Of a DNA stretch of 64,000 nt, positions 8,711-15,968 are shown piece by piece (within the stretch, counting starts at the first letter, position 1; the number at the start of each line of letters is the position of its first letter). A program made the position numbers and the translations under genes. This stretch comes from Paenibacillus sp. GM2. Lineage in GTDB: Bacteria > Bacillota > Bacilli > Paenibacillales > Paenibacillaceae. Under the pieces are notes generated by a model, which saw only the letters and a program-made list of their open reading frames with translations, was not told the DNA's origin and ran no database searches. The stretch lies in NCBI RefSeq assembly GCF_900069005.2, contig NZ_LN831279.1:3023741-3087740 (forward strand), in the 5' to 3' direction.

Positions 8711-10796
8711 ACACCCCCGCGGCGGAAGCAGCGATTTCATCTTCCAGAGTTTGTTCTATCCGAGCTACGATCGTATCGATATCCGCACCATTGTTCACGG
8801 GGCCTGTCGTTACCTGGACAGTTGGAGTAAGGGATACAAAATTCTGAATCGATTTCATCTCAGCCAGCTCCCGCATCATTTTCAGATCTTCGCTGCTGAT
8901 ATCTACCGAATTCTCAATTTGTCCTACCTTATCGACTCTTCCGACATTCGGGATGGAGTTGGATCCTGAGTTTATAGAAGCAGCACCTGGGTTCTGAACA
9001 CTAGCCGCATTGTAAGGATTAGCTGTGATATCCAAGCCTCCCGTCGGATTTTTGAACTTGTCGGTAAGGGAATCCTTAAATGAACCTAGCTTATCCATCG
9101 CCATTTTTGTGCCCGTGGAGCCAACATTAACCCCCTTCTGGTAAGCAGCTCCTACATTCATATACTTCATCTGCCCAAAATCAACTTGTGTCTTAACAGG
9201 CTCCTCAAAGGAGTCCATAATACTTTTCACTTTATCACTTACTGCATGAATATTGTTCTCGTCAAATAATTCAGCCTGTTTAAATTTTGTCCCGAATATG
9301 CTATTCACACCATCAACCAGCCAATTGAAGCCTTTTAGAACTCCGTTGATCGCTGATAAAATCGTTGTCATAAAACCGCCAGCAAATCCCTCTACCCCCA
9401 GCAGCATATTATATAGATGCTCACCGAAGAACATGGCCAAATCATAGATTAACTTCTTGACGAAATAGACAGCTTCAAAAAATAAATTTACTGTAGATTC
9501 GGCAAATTGAAGAACCCCATTTACTAGACCAACAAAAATATTGTATACAACTGCAGAAAATGCAAAGAAAACACCAACAATTACCCCTATCACTTCCTGT
9601 GTAGATACGCCAAAGTGAATCATTGCAGCAACAAGCAGACCAACTAATGCAGCTACGAGCAAAATGGGCCAATTCACACTCATCCAAGCCACGGCCGCAG
9701 TCATGATCGGTGCTACCATCCCCCAGAGCTGCATAATTAACAATGGAATGATCGCCACTGCTAATGTAGTCAATATCTGCTCCATCACTGGCCAATTGTA
9801 TTGTGCCACCTCTGCTAGCCAGATTGCACCGTCAATCAGCATATTGAGCAATCCCATAGCCACACTTATCCCTGTCTCTAACCCGCTGAAGAAGGAACTT
9901 GCTCCCGGACTATTCAACAGTTCACTCAATTTCTGGATAATGGGATCCAGGCCGCGGATTGCCGTGTTTTTAATGCTATTAAAATGGTCTCCGAATGTCT
10001 GCGGAAATTCAGAGAACTTGGCATTAATTTGATCGGATGCCGCAAACATTGCATTTTTGATAACGTCAGAGGATAGCGCACCGCTGGATGACAGATTAAG
10101 CAGTTCCTCTCTCGACTTTCCGGTATAATCCGCAACTGCCTGTGCCAGCATCGGGGCATACTCCATCAAGGAGCTGAAGTCACCGCCGCTGAAACTTCCA
10201 GCGGACATCATTTTCGTAAGGCTATCCATACCGGACTTCGAATCGCCTCCGCTCAAACGTATGGACTGTTGTGCCAATTCATGAAAAGCGACCATTTCGT
10301 CATTACTTTTGAAGGCATCCGGAGCCATTTGACCAAGCTGACTGATCTGCACCGCCGCATCCATATAATTTCCCCGTGAGCGCTGGGCTGAAGCAAATAC
10401 TTTATCCTGCAATTGCTTGGTCGTCTGAAGATGATCATTGATTGCATCAAGACGAGCGAATGTATTTACATAAGCATCGCTGAAATCCATGGCGGATTTG
10501 AATTCCTTTGCTGTTGAAAACAACTTAATTACATTGGCACCCATCTTTTGGGTTTTCCCATGCAACTTATCCTGAGCCACGGCAGCAGCTTCGATTCCCT
10601 TCTTGAGATCGTCTACTACAGTGTATTCAGCGTCCAAGATTGTTGGCTGTCCTTCAAATTTAGAGACAATGCTCTTACCCGGATCAATTATTGTAAATTC
10701 CGGTTCATAGGTTACAGGCAATGGAAGAGTAGGCATGCGAGGCATAATCGACATAGAAGAATCGTAAAGAGCAAGTGCCTTTGACATCGTCGCCAA
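8703..10796 (-). CDS. xkdO: Tail tape measure protein
   Basis: 697 residues, starting at TTG 10796, which has the better spacing from GGGAGGT; an ATG lies three codons later. The N-terminal third is alpha-helical (TAKEFKSAMDFSDAYVNTFARLDAIND). Residues about 310-475 contain several hydrophobic segments (ILTTLAVAIIPLLIMQLWGM, VGLLVAAMIHFGVS), as in tape measures that insert into the target membrane. The C-terminal part is polar. Family knowledge gives about 1.5 angstrom of tail per residue, so the tail tube should be near 100 nm, shorter than PBSX. Upstream is a terminator that isolates the inserted gene at 10862. Confidence 0.88.
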   Translation of the reverse strand: MATMSKALALYDSSMSIMPRMPTLPLPVTYEPEFTIIDPGKSIVSKFEGQPTILDAEYTVVDDLKKGIEAAAVAQDKLHGKTQKMGANVIKLFSTAKEFKSAMDFSDAYVNTFARLDAINDHLQTTKQLQDKVFASAQRSRGNYMDAAVQISQLGQMAPDAFKSNDEMVAFHELAQQSIRLSGGDSKSGMDSLTKMMSAGSFSGGDFSSLMEYAPMLAQAVADYTGKSREELLNLSSSGALSSDVIKNAMFAASDQINAKFSEFPQTFGDHFNSIKNTAIRGLDPIIQKLSELLNSPGASSFFSGLETGISVAMGLLNMLIDGAIWLAEVAQYNWPVMEQILTTLAVAIIPLLIMQLWGMVAPIMTAAVAWMSVNWPILLVAALVGLLVAAMIHFGVSTQEVIGVIVGVFFAFSAVVYNIFVGLVNGVLQFAESTVNLFFEAVYFVKKLIYDLAMFFGEHLYNMLLGVEGFAGGFMTTILSAINGVLKGFNWLVDGVNSIFGTKFKQAELFDENNIHAVSDKVKSIMDSFEEPVKTQVDFGQMKYMNVGAAYQKGVNVGSTGTKMAMDKLGSFKDSLTDKFKNPTGGLDITANPYNAASVQNPGAASINSGSNSIPNVGRVDKVGQIENSVDISSEDLKMMRELAEMKSIQNFVSLTPTVQVTTGPVNNGADIDTIVARIEQTLEDEIAASAAGVYG

Positions 10797-10814
10797 TGGA
10801 AATCTACCTCCCTT

Positions 10815-10850
10815 CTAAAAAGTAAAAGCACCCTCCAAAAAGAGAGTGCT
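10815..10850 (-). terminator. Terminator behind the inserted gene
   Basis: On the minus strand AGCACTCTC pairs with GAGGGTGCT (one G-U wobble) around a short U-rich loop, followed by TTTTACTTTTT. It lies between the 10862 gene and the tape measure. It would partly insulate the tail operon, unless transcription is antiterminated. Confidence 0.6.
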
Positions 10851-10861
10851 TAGATCATTAA

Positions 10862-11377
10862 TTACAATATTTTTTCATTACCGCGTTGTTTTTCCTCGAG
10901 CTTTAACATATAAAAATTCATTACTTCAGGACTTTTTGCAACAAGGTTATGCTTTTTCTTTAACTTTTTATTAAACCGCTTTGTTCTACCATACCAAGCA
11001 TCAGGTACAACAAATTTAATATAACTAAAATGTTTATCGGAATTAAAATAGGAAATGGTAAAATATTTTGCTAGCCAGCTTTCCTTTTTTTTGACATTCT
11101 CCGTTTTCGTGCGAGCATATGGCTTTAAGACTCCTTTACGTACTACCGTCTTGGAAACTTCCGTATCTATATACTGATGCTCAACTTTTGTATGAGTTTC
11201 CATTATAGCAATGTTCCCTAGTGGGATTTTAAATACATTATCTATTTTATACCTAAGTCCATACCAATTCCTTTCAGTAATGATGAAGTATTCATCATCA
11301 AAGCTCAATCTAAGTATGGCTTTAGAATTTTTCAATTGTAATCCGCCTATTAATAGGACGGTAGTCTTTGGGCTCAT
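10862..11377 (-). CDS. Inserted AT-rich gene of unknown function (moron-like)
   Basis: 171 residues from ATG 11377 (GGAGGGAATCTA upstream). It is inserted between the tail chaperone and tape measure, where PBSX-type clusters have nothing. Base composition is much more AT-rich than both neighbours. The protein is basic. Alternating beta strands (KAILRLSFDDEYFIITER, IPLGNIAIMETHTK, KYFTISYFNSDK) suggest a PH- or GRAM-like fold, followed by a Lys-rich helix (RFNKKLKKKHNL). It has its own promoter-like TATAAT upstream and its own terminator, the layout of a phage moron gene. It may be an immunity, exclusion or regulatory function, but nothing in the sequence proves it. Confidence 0.65.
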   Translation of the reverse strand: MSPKTTVLLIGGLQLKNSKAILRLSFDDEYFIITERNWYGLRYKIDNVFKIPLGNIAIMETHTKVEHQYIDTEVSKTVVRKGVLKPYARTKTENVKKKESWLAKYFTISYFNSDKHFSYIKFVVPDAWYGRTKRFNKKLKKKHNLVAKSPEVMNFYMLKLEEKQRGNEKIL

Positions 11378-11411
11378 TAGATTCCCTCCATAATCATGCA
11401 TCTTTTTACCA

Positions 11412-11417
11412 ATTATA
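11412..11417 (-). promoter_or_regulatory. Candidate -10 box of the inserted gene
   Basis: A perfect TATAAT on the minus strand lies about 35 bases before the ATG at 11377, just after the frameshift product ends. The -35 region (GGTTTT-like) is weak. Together with the downstream terminator it marks an independent transcription unit. Confidence 0.4.
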
Positions 11418-11439
11418 CATGATTACGAAGCTAAAAAAC

Positions 11440-12020
11440 CTACCTTTTCGTCGCCTGTTTCTCCGCCTGAATCCGCACCTGGATCATCGCGATCAGCGCG
11501 GCCTTCTTGCGCGGCTCTAGCTCGACGAAGTCCCAAGGCATAATGCGAAGCTTGTGGAGGGCGTAGTAGGCATAGTTCGCCTCACCGTCGCCCTCTTTAA
11601 TTAGTTTTTTACTTCTTCAGCGAGCTCGTTCACATCTCTGTCAAAGCCGTTAACTTCCTGTACCTTCTGTAGAAGCGTCGCATATTCTCCAGGCAGCAGC
11701 ATTTTGCGCAGCAGTTGATCAGAGCCAAGTACGCCATAGGATTTCTGCAGCTCGGCATCCTTCAAGTCCGGGAACACAACGCTGGCTACAACGAGCTTGG
11801 CCAAATATTCATCAGAGTTCGTATCCAGCGTAACGATACCTCTCTCCTTGATCTTGCGCTGTGACGATTTGCGGATCGCTTCGTTCTCTTCCTCGGTCAT
11901 ACTGCGCAGCTTCCATGGAATCGGCTTGCCCGCTTCATCCATGAAACGGGGGGAAATGATCACTTCCTCGGAAATTTCCGACACTACATTTTGGGCAAAA
12001 AATAAACTTAATTGACTCAT
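11440..12020 (-). CDS. Tail assembly chaperone, -1 frameshift fusion product
   Basis: The longer form of the tail chaperone, made by -1 frameshifting at 11604-11610. Ribosomes read 138 codons of the upstream frame through AAA-AAC, slip back one base, and continue 'LIKEGDGEANYAYYALHKL... MPWDFVELEPRKKAALIAMIQ' to TAG at 11440-11442, about 193 residues in total. The second part has no start codon of its own and is strongly protein-like. This matches the G/GT strategy of phage lambda and the equivalent overlapping frames of contractile phages, where the long form binds the tape measure and the short form coats it. Confidence 0.8.
11601..12020 (-). CDS. xkdN: Tail assembly chaperone, short form (XkdN-like)
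   Basis: 139 residues (MSQLSLFFAQNVVSEISEEVIIS...) following the tube gene, with GGAGGAGCAGC before the ATG. Size, position and the 'FMDEAGKPIPWKLRSMTEEENE' segment fit the XkdN/tail assembly chaperone family. The protein ends ELAEEVKN-stop, with the slippery A-AAA-AAC directly touching the stop codon, so termination competes with frameshifting. Confidence 0.87.
   Translation of the reverse strand: MSQLSLFFAQNVVSEISEEVIISPRFMDEAGKPIPWKLRSMTEEENEAIRKSSQRKIKERGIVTLDTNSDEYLAKLVVASVVFPDLKDAELQKSYGVLGSDQLLRKMLLPGEYATLLQKVQEVNGFDRDVNELAEEVKN
11604..11610 (-). other. Programmed -1 ribosomal frameshift site
   Basis: The minus strand reads GTA AAA AAC TAA in the chaperone frame. A-AAA-AAC is a canonical X-XXY-YYZ slippery heptamer, and the stop codon follows at once. 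The -1 frame opens into 56 more codons typical of the tail-chaperone extension. Confidence 0.85.
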
Positions 12021-12031
12021 GCTGCTCCTCC

Positions 12032-12499
12032 TTAAATTCCTTGAATCGTATTAAACGAATCAAGAATGTCGTAGTCCTCGAATGTGAACGGCAGTTCTTC
12101 ATCCAGCATGTCGTCGCTGGTCGCATCCAGCTTGGCCGCAATGACGCTGTCGAGATTGCAATTTTTCAAAATAACGGTCTGCTTGCCGGCCGAGCTGCCC
12201 GGTTGCTCATTTACAATCTGCAGATCAAACCAGAAGTCCTTGCCCGTACGGATATAATCGCGCATCAATTGGCGGAAGACGGAAGACACATAATAAATCG
12301 TTAATGTACCACTGCCCTTCCACCCCGCAGAACGCTGTGGGGTATTCGTCTTGCCGAGAACAGGTACGTCTACCTTATTCTTCTCGATGGTCGCTTCAAT
12401 CGTCTTTGCATAAAACAGCTCTTCATTCCGCCCCTCGATAATGACGAACGCCTTCCCTTGCTTCCCGCTTACTGCATCCTGTTTATTAAAAAATGCCAT
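12032..12499 (-). CDS. xkdM: Phage tail tube protein (XkdM-like)
   Basis: 155 residues starting MAFFNKQDAVSGKQGKAFV. The pattern 'GRNEELFYAKTIEATIEKNK' followed by 'WKGSGTLTIYYVSSVFRQLM' is that of XkdM-type tube proteins, which stack as hexamers inside the sheath. The order sheath, tube, chaperone, tape measure is conserved. The SD is AAGGAGG. It follows the sheath gene by 13 bases. Confidence 0.92.
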   Translation of the reverse strand: MAFFNKQDAVSGKQGKAFVIIEGRNEELFYAKTIEATIEKNKVDVPVLGKTNTPQRSAGWKGSGTLTIYYVSSVFRQLMRDYIRTGKDFWFDLQIVNEQPGSSAGKQTVILKNCNLDSVIAAKLDATSDDMLDEELPFTFEDYDILDSFNTIQGI

Positions 12500-12512
12500 G
12501 GTTTGTCCCTCC

Positions 12513-13841
12513 TTATTGAACTGAAATATTCATATAAATTTTCTCGGCACTATCTACCGGCTGAACTGCGAGCTGAATCCAGACCGCGTCGACATCCTGC
12601 CCCGGCAAAACCTCGATATCGCTCTGTGAATCAAAATTCTGGATTGCGCCGATTCCTTGCAATTGGTCCAGATAGGTGATCACTTCACCCTTCAGCAAAT
12701 TGCGTCCGTCCGCATTGTTGTCGGTCTTGCCGATATAATTTTGGCTGAAAATAGACTGGATGTCCTTCGCCATAGTATCGAGTACACGCAGCACCCGGTT
12801 TTTGCTAAATTTTTTATCCTTATCGGCTGTAAAAGAAGTTAACGTATTAATGTCCTGCTCGATGACTACACGCCCATTAACAACGCTGAGCACCATTTCA
12901 CCTTGATTCAGCGCTTGTACAATCTCCGAATTCGTATATTTTGGCGCTACATCAACCGCATTCGGAATTTCTGTATAAGTGAGCGACTCATTCACATTCG
13001 CCGCCGCTTCCATCGCTGCGATCTCCCATAGCAAATAGATAGGCTCTACTGTCAGGCCATCCCCTGTAACGATACCGTTCTTCAGACTAATGACGCCTTC
13101 GTAGTTAGCCGCAGGATAGTCATATACCACGGTTTGGAACTTCTTGCCTTCCTGTTCGCGCAGCCGTTTGGTATAGGCAACTGCCAGCTGCTTCACATCA
13201 CTATCGTCTACAGGAAGGCCAAGGACGTTGAAGTCCTCTGCTTCAAAAGCCGCCAATGCGTCGGAATATTCCCCCGCGCCTCCACTGCCATTCGCTCCGC
13301 CTTCCAGGGCGGTTCCCGCAGTCTCTGTCAATGCGCCGCTTCCCGAGAATTCAACGAACTCATTCGCCAGCAGCTTCTCCGCCGTCTCGACGGTTTGCAC
13401 ATCTACTTTCTCACCATCCAACAGCGTCTTCACCTCAAAGAAACCTTCATAGTCCAGACTGGACTGAATAACGATCTGCAGATCATTGCCTCTTGTACCG
13501 CCGTATTTTGCCGTAGCTGTCAGCGCTCCAAGCTTGGCTGTTGCCTTCACAGCGCCCTCAGCACCTAGCCGGTAAATCAGGACTTTACTGGCATGAGCCA
13601 TTGCCGCCGTAATGTGACGAATTCGCGCATCCGTTGGCTGGAAGCCCAGCGATGGCAAGCATTGCTCCAGGAAGGTCTCGCTATTCAGCACCGTAATCCC
13701 CCTCTTGCCCCAAGGAAGCGGTGCCGGGAATGCCGCGATTCCTCGCTCTCCAAGCGTGCCAAGTGCTTTTGCCTCCGATTTGAAATTAATGTAAACGCCA
13801 GGTCTTACCTTGTTCTGAACTGTAAATGTTCCACCCGCCAT
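12513..13841 (-). CDS. xkdK: Phage tail sheath protein (XkdK-like)
   Basis: 442 residues, the usual size of XkdK. It opens 'MAGGTFTVQNKVRPGVYINFKS', carries 'GALTATAKYGGTRGNDLQI' in the protruding domain, and 'GVISLKNGI', 'RVVIEQDINTLTSF' and 'KNRVLRVLDTMAKDI' in the C-terminal handshake domain. The sheath contracts to drive the tube into the target cell and proves a myovirus-type tail. A Gly/Ser-rich loop (GGANGSGGAGE) lies in the middle. The SD AAAGGAG and ATG are well spaced. Confidence 0.94.
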   Translation of the reverse strand: MAGGTFTVQNKVRPGVYINFKSEAKALGTLGERGIAAFPAPLPWGKRGITVLNSETFLEQCLPSLGFQPTDARIRHITAAMAHASKVLIYRLGAEGAVKATAKLGALTATAKYGGTRGNDLQIVIQSSLDYEGFFEVKTLLDGEKVDVQTVETAEKLLANEFVEFSGSGALTETAGTALEGGANGSGGAGEYSDALAAFEAEDFNVLGLPVDDSDVKQLAVAYTKRLREQEGKKFQTVVYDYPAANYEGVISLKNGIVTGDGLTVEPIYLLWEIAAMEAAANVNESLTYTEIPNAVDVAPKYTNSEIVQALNQGEMVLSVVNGRVVIEQDINTLTSFTADKDKKFSKNRVLRVLDTMAKDIQSIFSQNYIGKTDNNADGRNLLKGEVITYLDQLQGIGAIQNFDSQSDIEVLPGQDVDAVWIQLAVQPVDSAEKIYMNISVQ

Positions 13842-13842
13842 T

Positions 13843-14073
13843 TTATTTCACTCCTTTATATTTAAATTGATTTATTTCCACTTCAGCTTCTGCCTTTGTA
13901 TACCGCTGGCCATCCTTCAGAACGACCGACAAAATATCCTTCTGCACTCCGGAATAGGCCTGCGAAGCTAGAAATTGCGCTTTGGAGAACGTTGTTCCCT
14001 TATGCGTCTCTTCCGGCTGGAACACGACCGTCTCCCGCTCCTCCATTTGCTTAACTGCCTTTTTTGCTGTCAT
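13843..14073 (-). CDS. Small phage protein before the sheath, unknown function
   Basis: 76 residues (MTAKKAVKQMEERETVVFQPEE...) with AGGAGG upstream, overlapping the end of the tail-terminator-like gene and ending one base before the sheath start region. The middle (FSKAQFLASQAYSGVQKDILSVVL) and the ending (YTKAEAEVEINQFKYKGVK) are seen in small proteins upstream of sheath genes in related clusters. The role is not known. Confidence 0.65.
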   Translation of the reverse strand: MTAKKAVKQMEERETVVFQPEETHKGTTFSKAQFLASQAYSGVQKDILSVVLKDGQRYTKAEAEVEINQFKYKGVK

Positions 14074-14509
14074 TTTTCAGAGATTCCTCCTCTTTGAGCG
14101 TTTGCATTTTGGGCTCTGCCCCAGCCGGGAGCCAAACTAGGAACTGAAAGCTAAAGTCGAAAAACAGTACCTCATCCCGAACTTCATGCTTCATTTGTGT
14201 CCCCATATATCTGGCACCGTCAATATCGAGCTCGCGAAATAATTCATATAGATGCTCAGCCATATCATGCACCGACATATTCGGACCTTGAGTTGTCAAT
14301 CCACTTACAAACTGCACTTGAAAGGAACACGCCCGGTGATAACGACGATTCAGCTCCCGCTCCTGTGAAGCCTTCAGCATTTCTACATAAAAATAAGGCC
14401 CCTCGGCCTTCTGCTCAGACTGCTCACGCTGTACCGGGATTTCCGGAAAACGCTCGGCGAGTGATCGCATGACCCCATCTAGCAGCGTCCTGAAGCTCAC
14501 CTCAATCAT
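14051..14509 (-). CDS. Tail terminator-like protein
   Basis: About 152 residues from ATG 14509, which overlaps the previous stop (ATGA). It begins MIEVSFRTLLDGVMRSLAERFPEIPV and continues 'GPYFYVEMLKASQERELNRRYHRACSFQVQF', then 'VHDMAEHLYELFRELDIDG', and a strand-rich end. This is the layout of tail-terminator proteins of the DUF6838 type, which cap the tube after assembly. In a tail-only particle the terminator would close the head-proximal end. Confidence 0.65.
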   Translation of the reverse strand: MIEVSFRTLLDGVMRSLAERFPEIPVQREQSEQKAEGPYFYVEMLKASQERELNRRYHRACSFQVQFVSGLTTQGPNMSVHDMAEHLYELFRELDIDGARYMGTQMKHEVRDEVLFFDFSFQFLVWLPAGAEPKMQTLKEEESLKNDSKKGS

Positions 14510-14682
14510 GCCTTTGCTCCCTTCTTCCCTTGATTCTCCACCACGCACCGCGGCAGGCTGCAAAATTGTTTTGTCCCTTCGAGCCGCCCCCATATACAGC
14601 TGATGCACAGCTTGGGCTGCTTCCATTCGATTTCCGTAAATGGCGCGGCAGGCGGATTCTTGTTGTTATTGCACGTTGGCAT
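14506..14682 (-). CDS. Cys-rich small protein, first gene of the tail operon
   Basis: 58 residues from ATG 14682, with GGGAGGG six bases upstream. An upstream in-frame start would lie inside the leader hairpin, so it is unlikely. Four cysteines in a C-x2-C...C-x5-C layout (KLCISCIWG..., FCSLPRC) suggest a small zinc ribbon. It is translationally coupled to the next gene (ATGA overlap). The function is unknown; its place at the head of the operon is where some phage regulators sit. Confidence 0.6.
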   Translation of the reverse strand: MPTCNNNKNPPAAPFTEIEWKQPKLCISCIWGRLEGTKQFCSLPRCVVENQGKKGAKA

Positions 14683-14692
14683 TGGCTTCCCT

Positions 14693-14728
14693 CCCAAAAA
14701 GAAAAGCCGCTGAATCAACTTCAGCGAC
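14693..14728 (-). terminator. Leader terminator just before the tail operon
   Basis: The stem GTCGCTGAA / TTCAGCGGC (14706-14728) is followed by TTTTCTTTTT on the minus strand, ending about ten bases before the start codon at 14682. It would stop transcripts started at the module at 14791-14853 unless antiterminated. It also separates the operon from anything upstream. Confidence 0.7.
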
Positions 14729-14790
14729 TTTCCTGTTCTATCCGGCGATTAAGGACCTCTTTGGCCCGTTCGCCTGATTCTCACAATACA

Positions 14791-14853
14791 AATTTAACAC
14801 GCCATTTAGGAAATGGACGGACATGCAGAGGACAACAAGCGGACATATGTTCG
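14791..14853 (-). promoter_or_regulatory. Phased-repeat promoter module of the tail operon, with LexA-like box
   Basis: Plus-strand repeats GGACAT, GGACAA and GGACAT start at 14819, 14830 and 14841, an exact 11-bp period. The extended -10 TGTTAAATT (minus strand, 14791-14799) lies 19 bases away, and an early-transcribed block TTGTATTGTGAGAATC follows. The outer repeat is part of CGAACATATGTCCG (14840-14853, minus strand), one base from the Gram-positive LexA consensus CGAACATATGTTCG. SOS control is therefore plausible. The rest of 14683-15045 holds only the promoter of the plus-strand gene at 15046. Confidence 0.6.
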
Positions 14854-15045
14854 TATTTTATCATCTCTTATACCAAAAAAATAGGAATATCCTAGGCTAT
14901 TCCATACGGTCTCTTTGAGATCACGTTTTTTACGGCTTGAATTTCTTACTTTCCTACTAAAATCCAAATTATCTGCAACCATTTCTACCTATTTTACGTT
15001 TAATATATTAACGGCTACTTTAATTTTAAAGATTCGGAGGTTCGC

Positions 15046-15858
15046 ATGCTTAAAAAATGGACACTATCCTTACTAGCCTCTGTCATACTGGCTATTCCCG
15101 TATTATCCGCCTCCAGCTTTGCGAGTCCTGCCGCTGTGGAACTGGATAATGGGAAACTGCAGAACAATCGGGTACTTATTCCTCTTCGGGATGTTTCTCA
15201 GCACTTGGGCGCCCAAGTTGAATGGGATAAGCGTAGTCAGCTTATTACTATTGTCAAAGATGACACAACCATAAAGCTGGTTCTGGGTTCCAAAAAGGTT
15301 CAGGTCAATCAATCCGAGGTGACGCTGGATGTTCCAGCGCAGATTATGAATGGAGGAACTACCTATGTTCCCCTTCGTTTTGTCAGTCAGACATTAGGTG
15401 CGGACGTCGCGTGGGATCAACGGATCAGACAAGCTACAATTACATTAAATGATCTGCAAATCGTAGTGAATATGAATCCCGGGCAGCCACCGGCATCCAT
15501 GAAGATAACGATGGAACGTTTACGACAGCTATCCGATATGTTGAACGAAGCCAATGATATCTCCGCCATCCAGCAGGTCCGTTCTTACTTTGCACCCTAC
15601 TTTACAGATCGGTTCATTAATTCAATCATTCGGGATAAGGGACTCAACAGTAAATACGAGTTCAAAGATCTTACTTCTCCAGCTTCTTATACAAGCCCTA
15701 CAACAGGGAAATTCTCTCAATCTATTGATATTGGAAAGAATGCAAACGGGGATTTGGTGACGATGACCAGGCAGGCACAATTCGTCTATATTGAAGGGAT
15801 ATGGAAAGTAGATAGCATTAGTTTCAAGAAGAACGAAATTCCTATTACAGGGGCTTAA
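15046..15858 (+). CDS. Secreted stalk-domain protein (copper amine oxidase N-terminal-like)
   Basis: 270 residues with CGGAGG eight bases before the ATG. A signal peptide (MLKKWTLSLLASVILAIPVL...ASSFA) is followed by two stalk repeats, VLIPLRDVSQHLGAQVEWDK and YVPLRFVSQTLGADVAWDQ, the PF07833 pattern common in Paenibacillus surface proteins. The C-terminal 120 residues form an unrecognised helical/beta domain. It is transcribed opposite to the tail operon, from a separate promoter, with its own terminator at 15877. No sequence link to the tail is visible except position. Confidence 0.8.
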   Translation: MLKKWTLSLLASVILAIPVLSASSFASPAAVELDNGKLQNNRVLIPLRDVSQHLGAQVEWDKRSQLITIVKDDTTIKLVLGSKKVQVNQSEVTLDVPAQIMNGGTTYVPLRFVSQTLGADVAWDQRIRQATITLNDLQIVVNMNPGQPPASMKITMERLRQLSDMLNEANDISAIQQVRSYFAPYFTDRFINSIIRDKGLNSKYEFKDLTSPASYTSPTTGKFSQSIDIGKNANGDLVTMTRQAQFVYIEGIWKVDSISFKKNEIPITGA

Positions 15859-15876
15859 CGCCCACCGAATTAATAT

Positions 15877-15917
15877 AAGGACCTCACACCGCAGATTGCG
15901 GTAGATGAGGTCCTTTT
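15877..15917 (+). terminator. Strong terminator after the stalk-domain gene
   Basis: AAGGACCTCA pairs with TGAGGTCCTT around an internal hairpin, followed by TTTT. It is symmetric enough to serve also the converging gene ending at 15969. Confidence 0.85.
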
Positions 15918-15968
15918 GCTTGACACCTTTTAATTGCTGAACTAATAAAGGCTAAGAAACAAAGCCGG

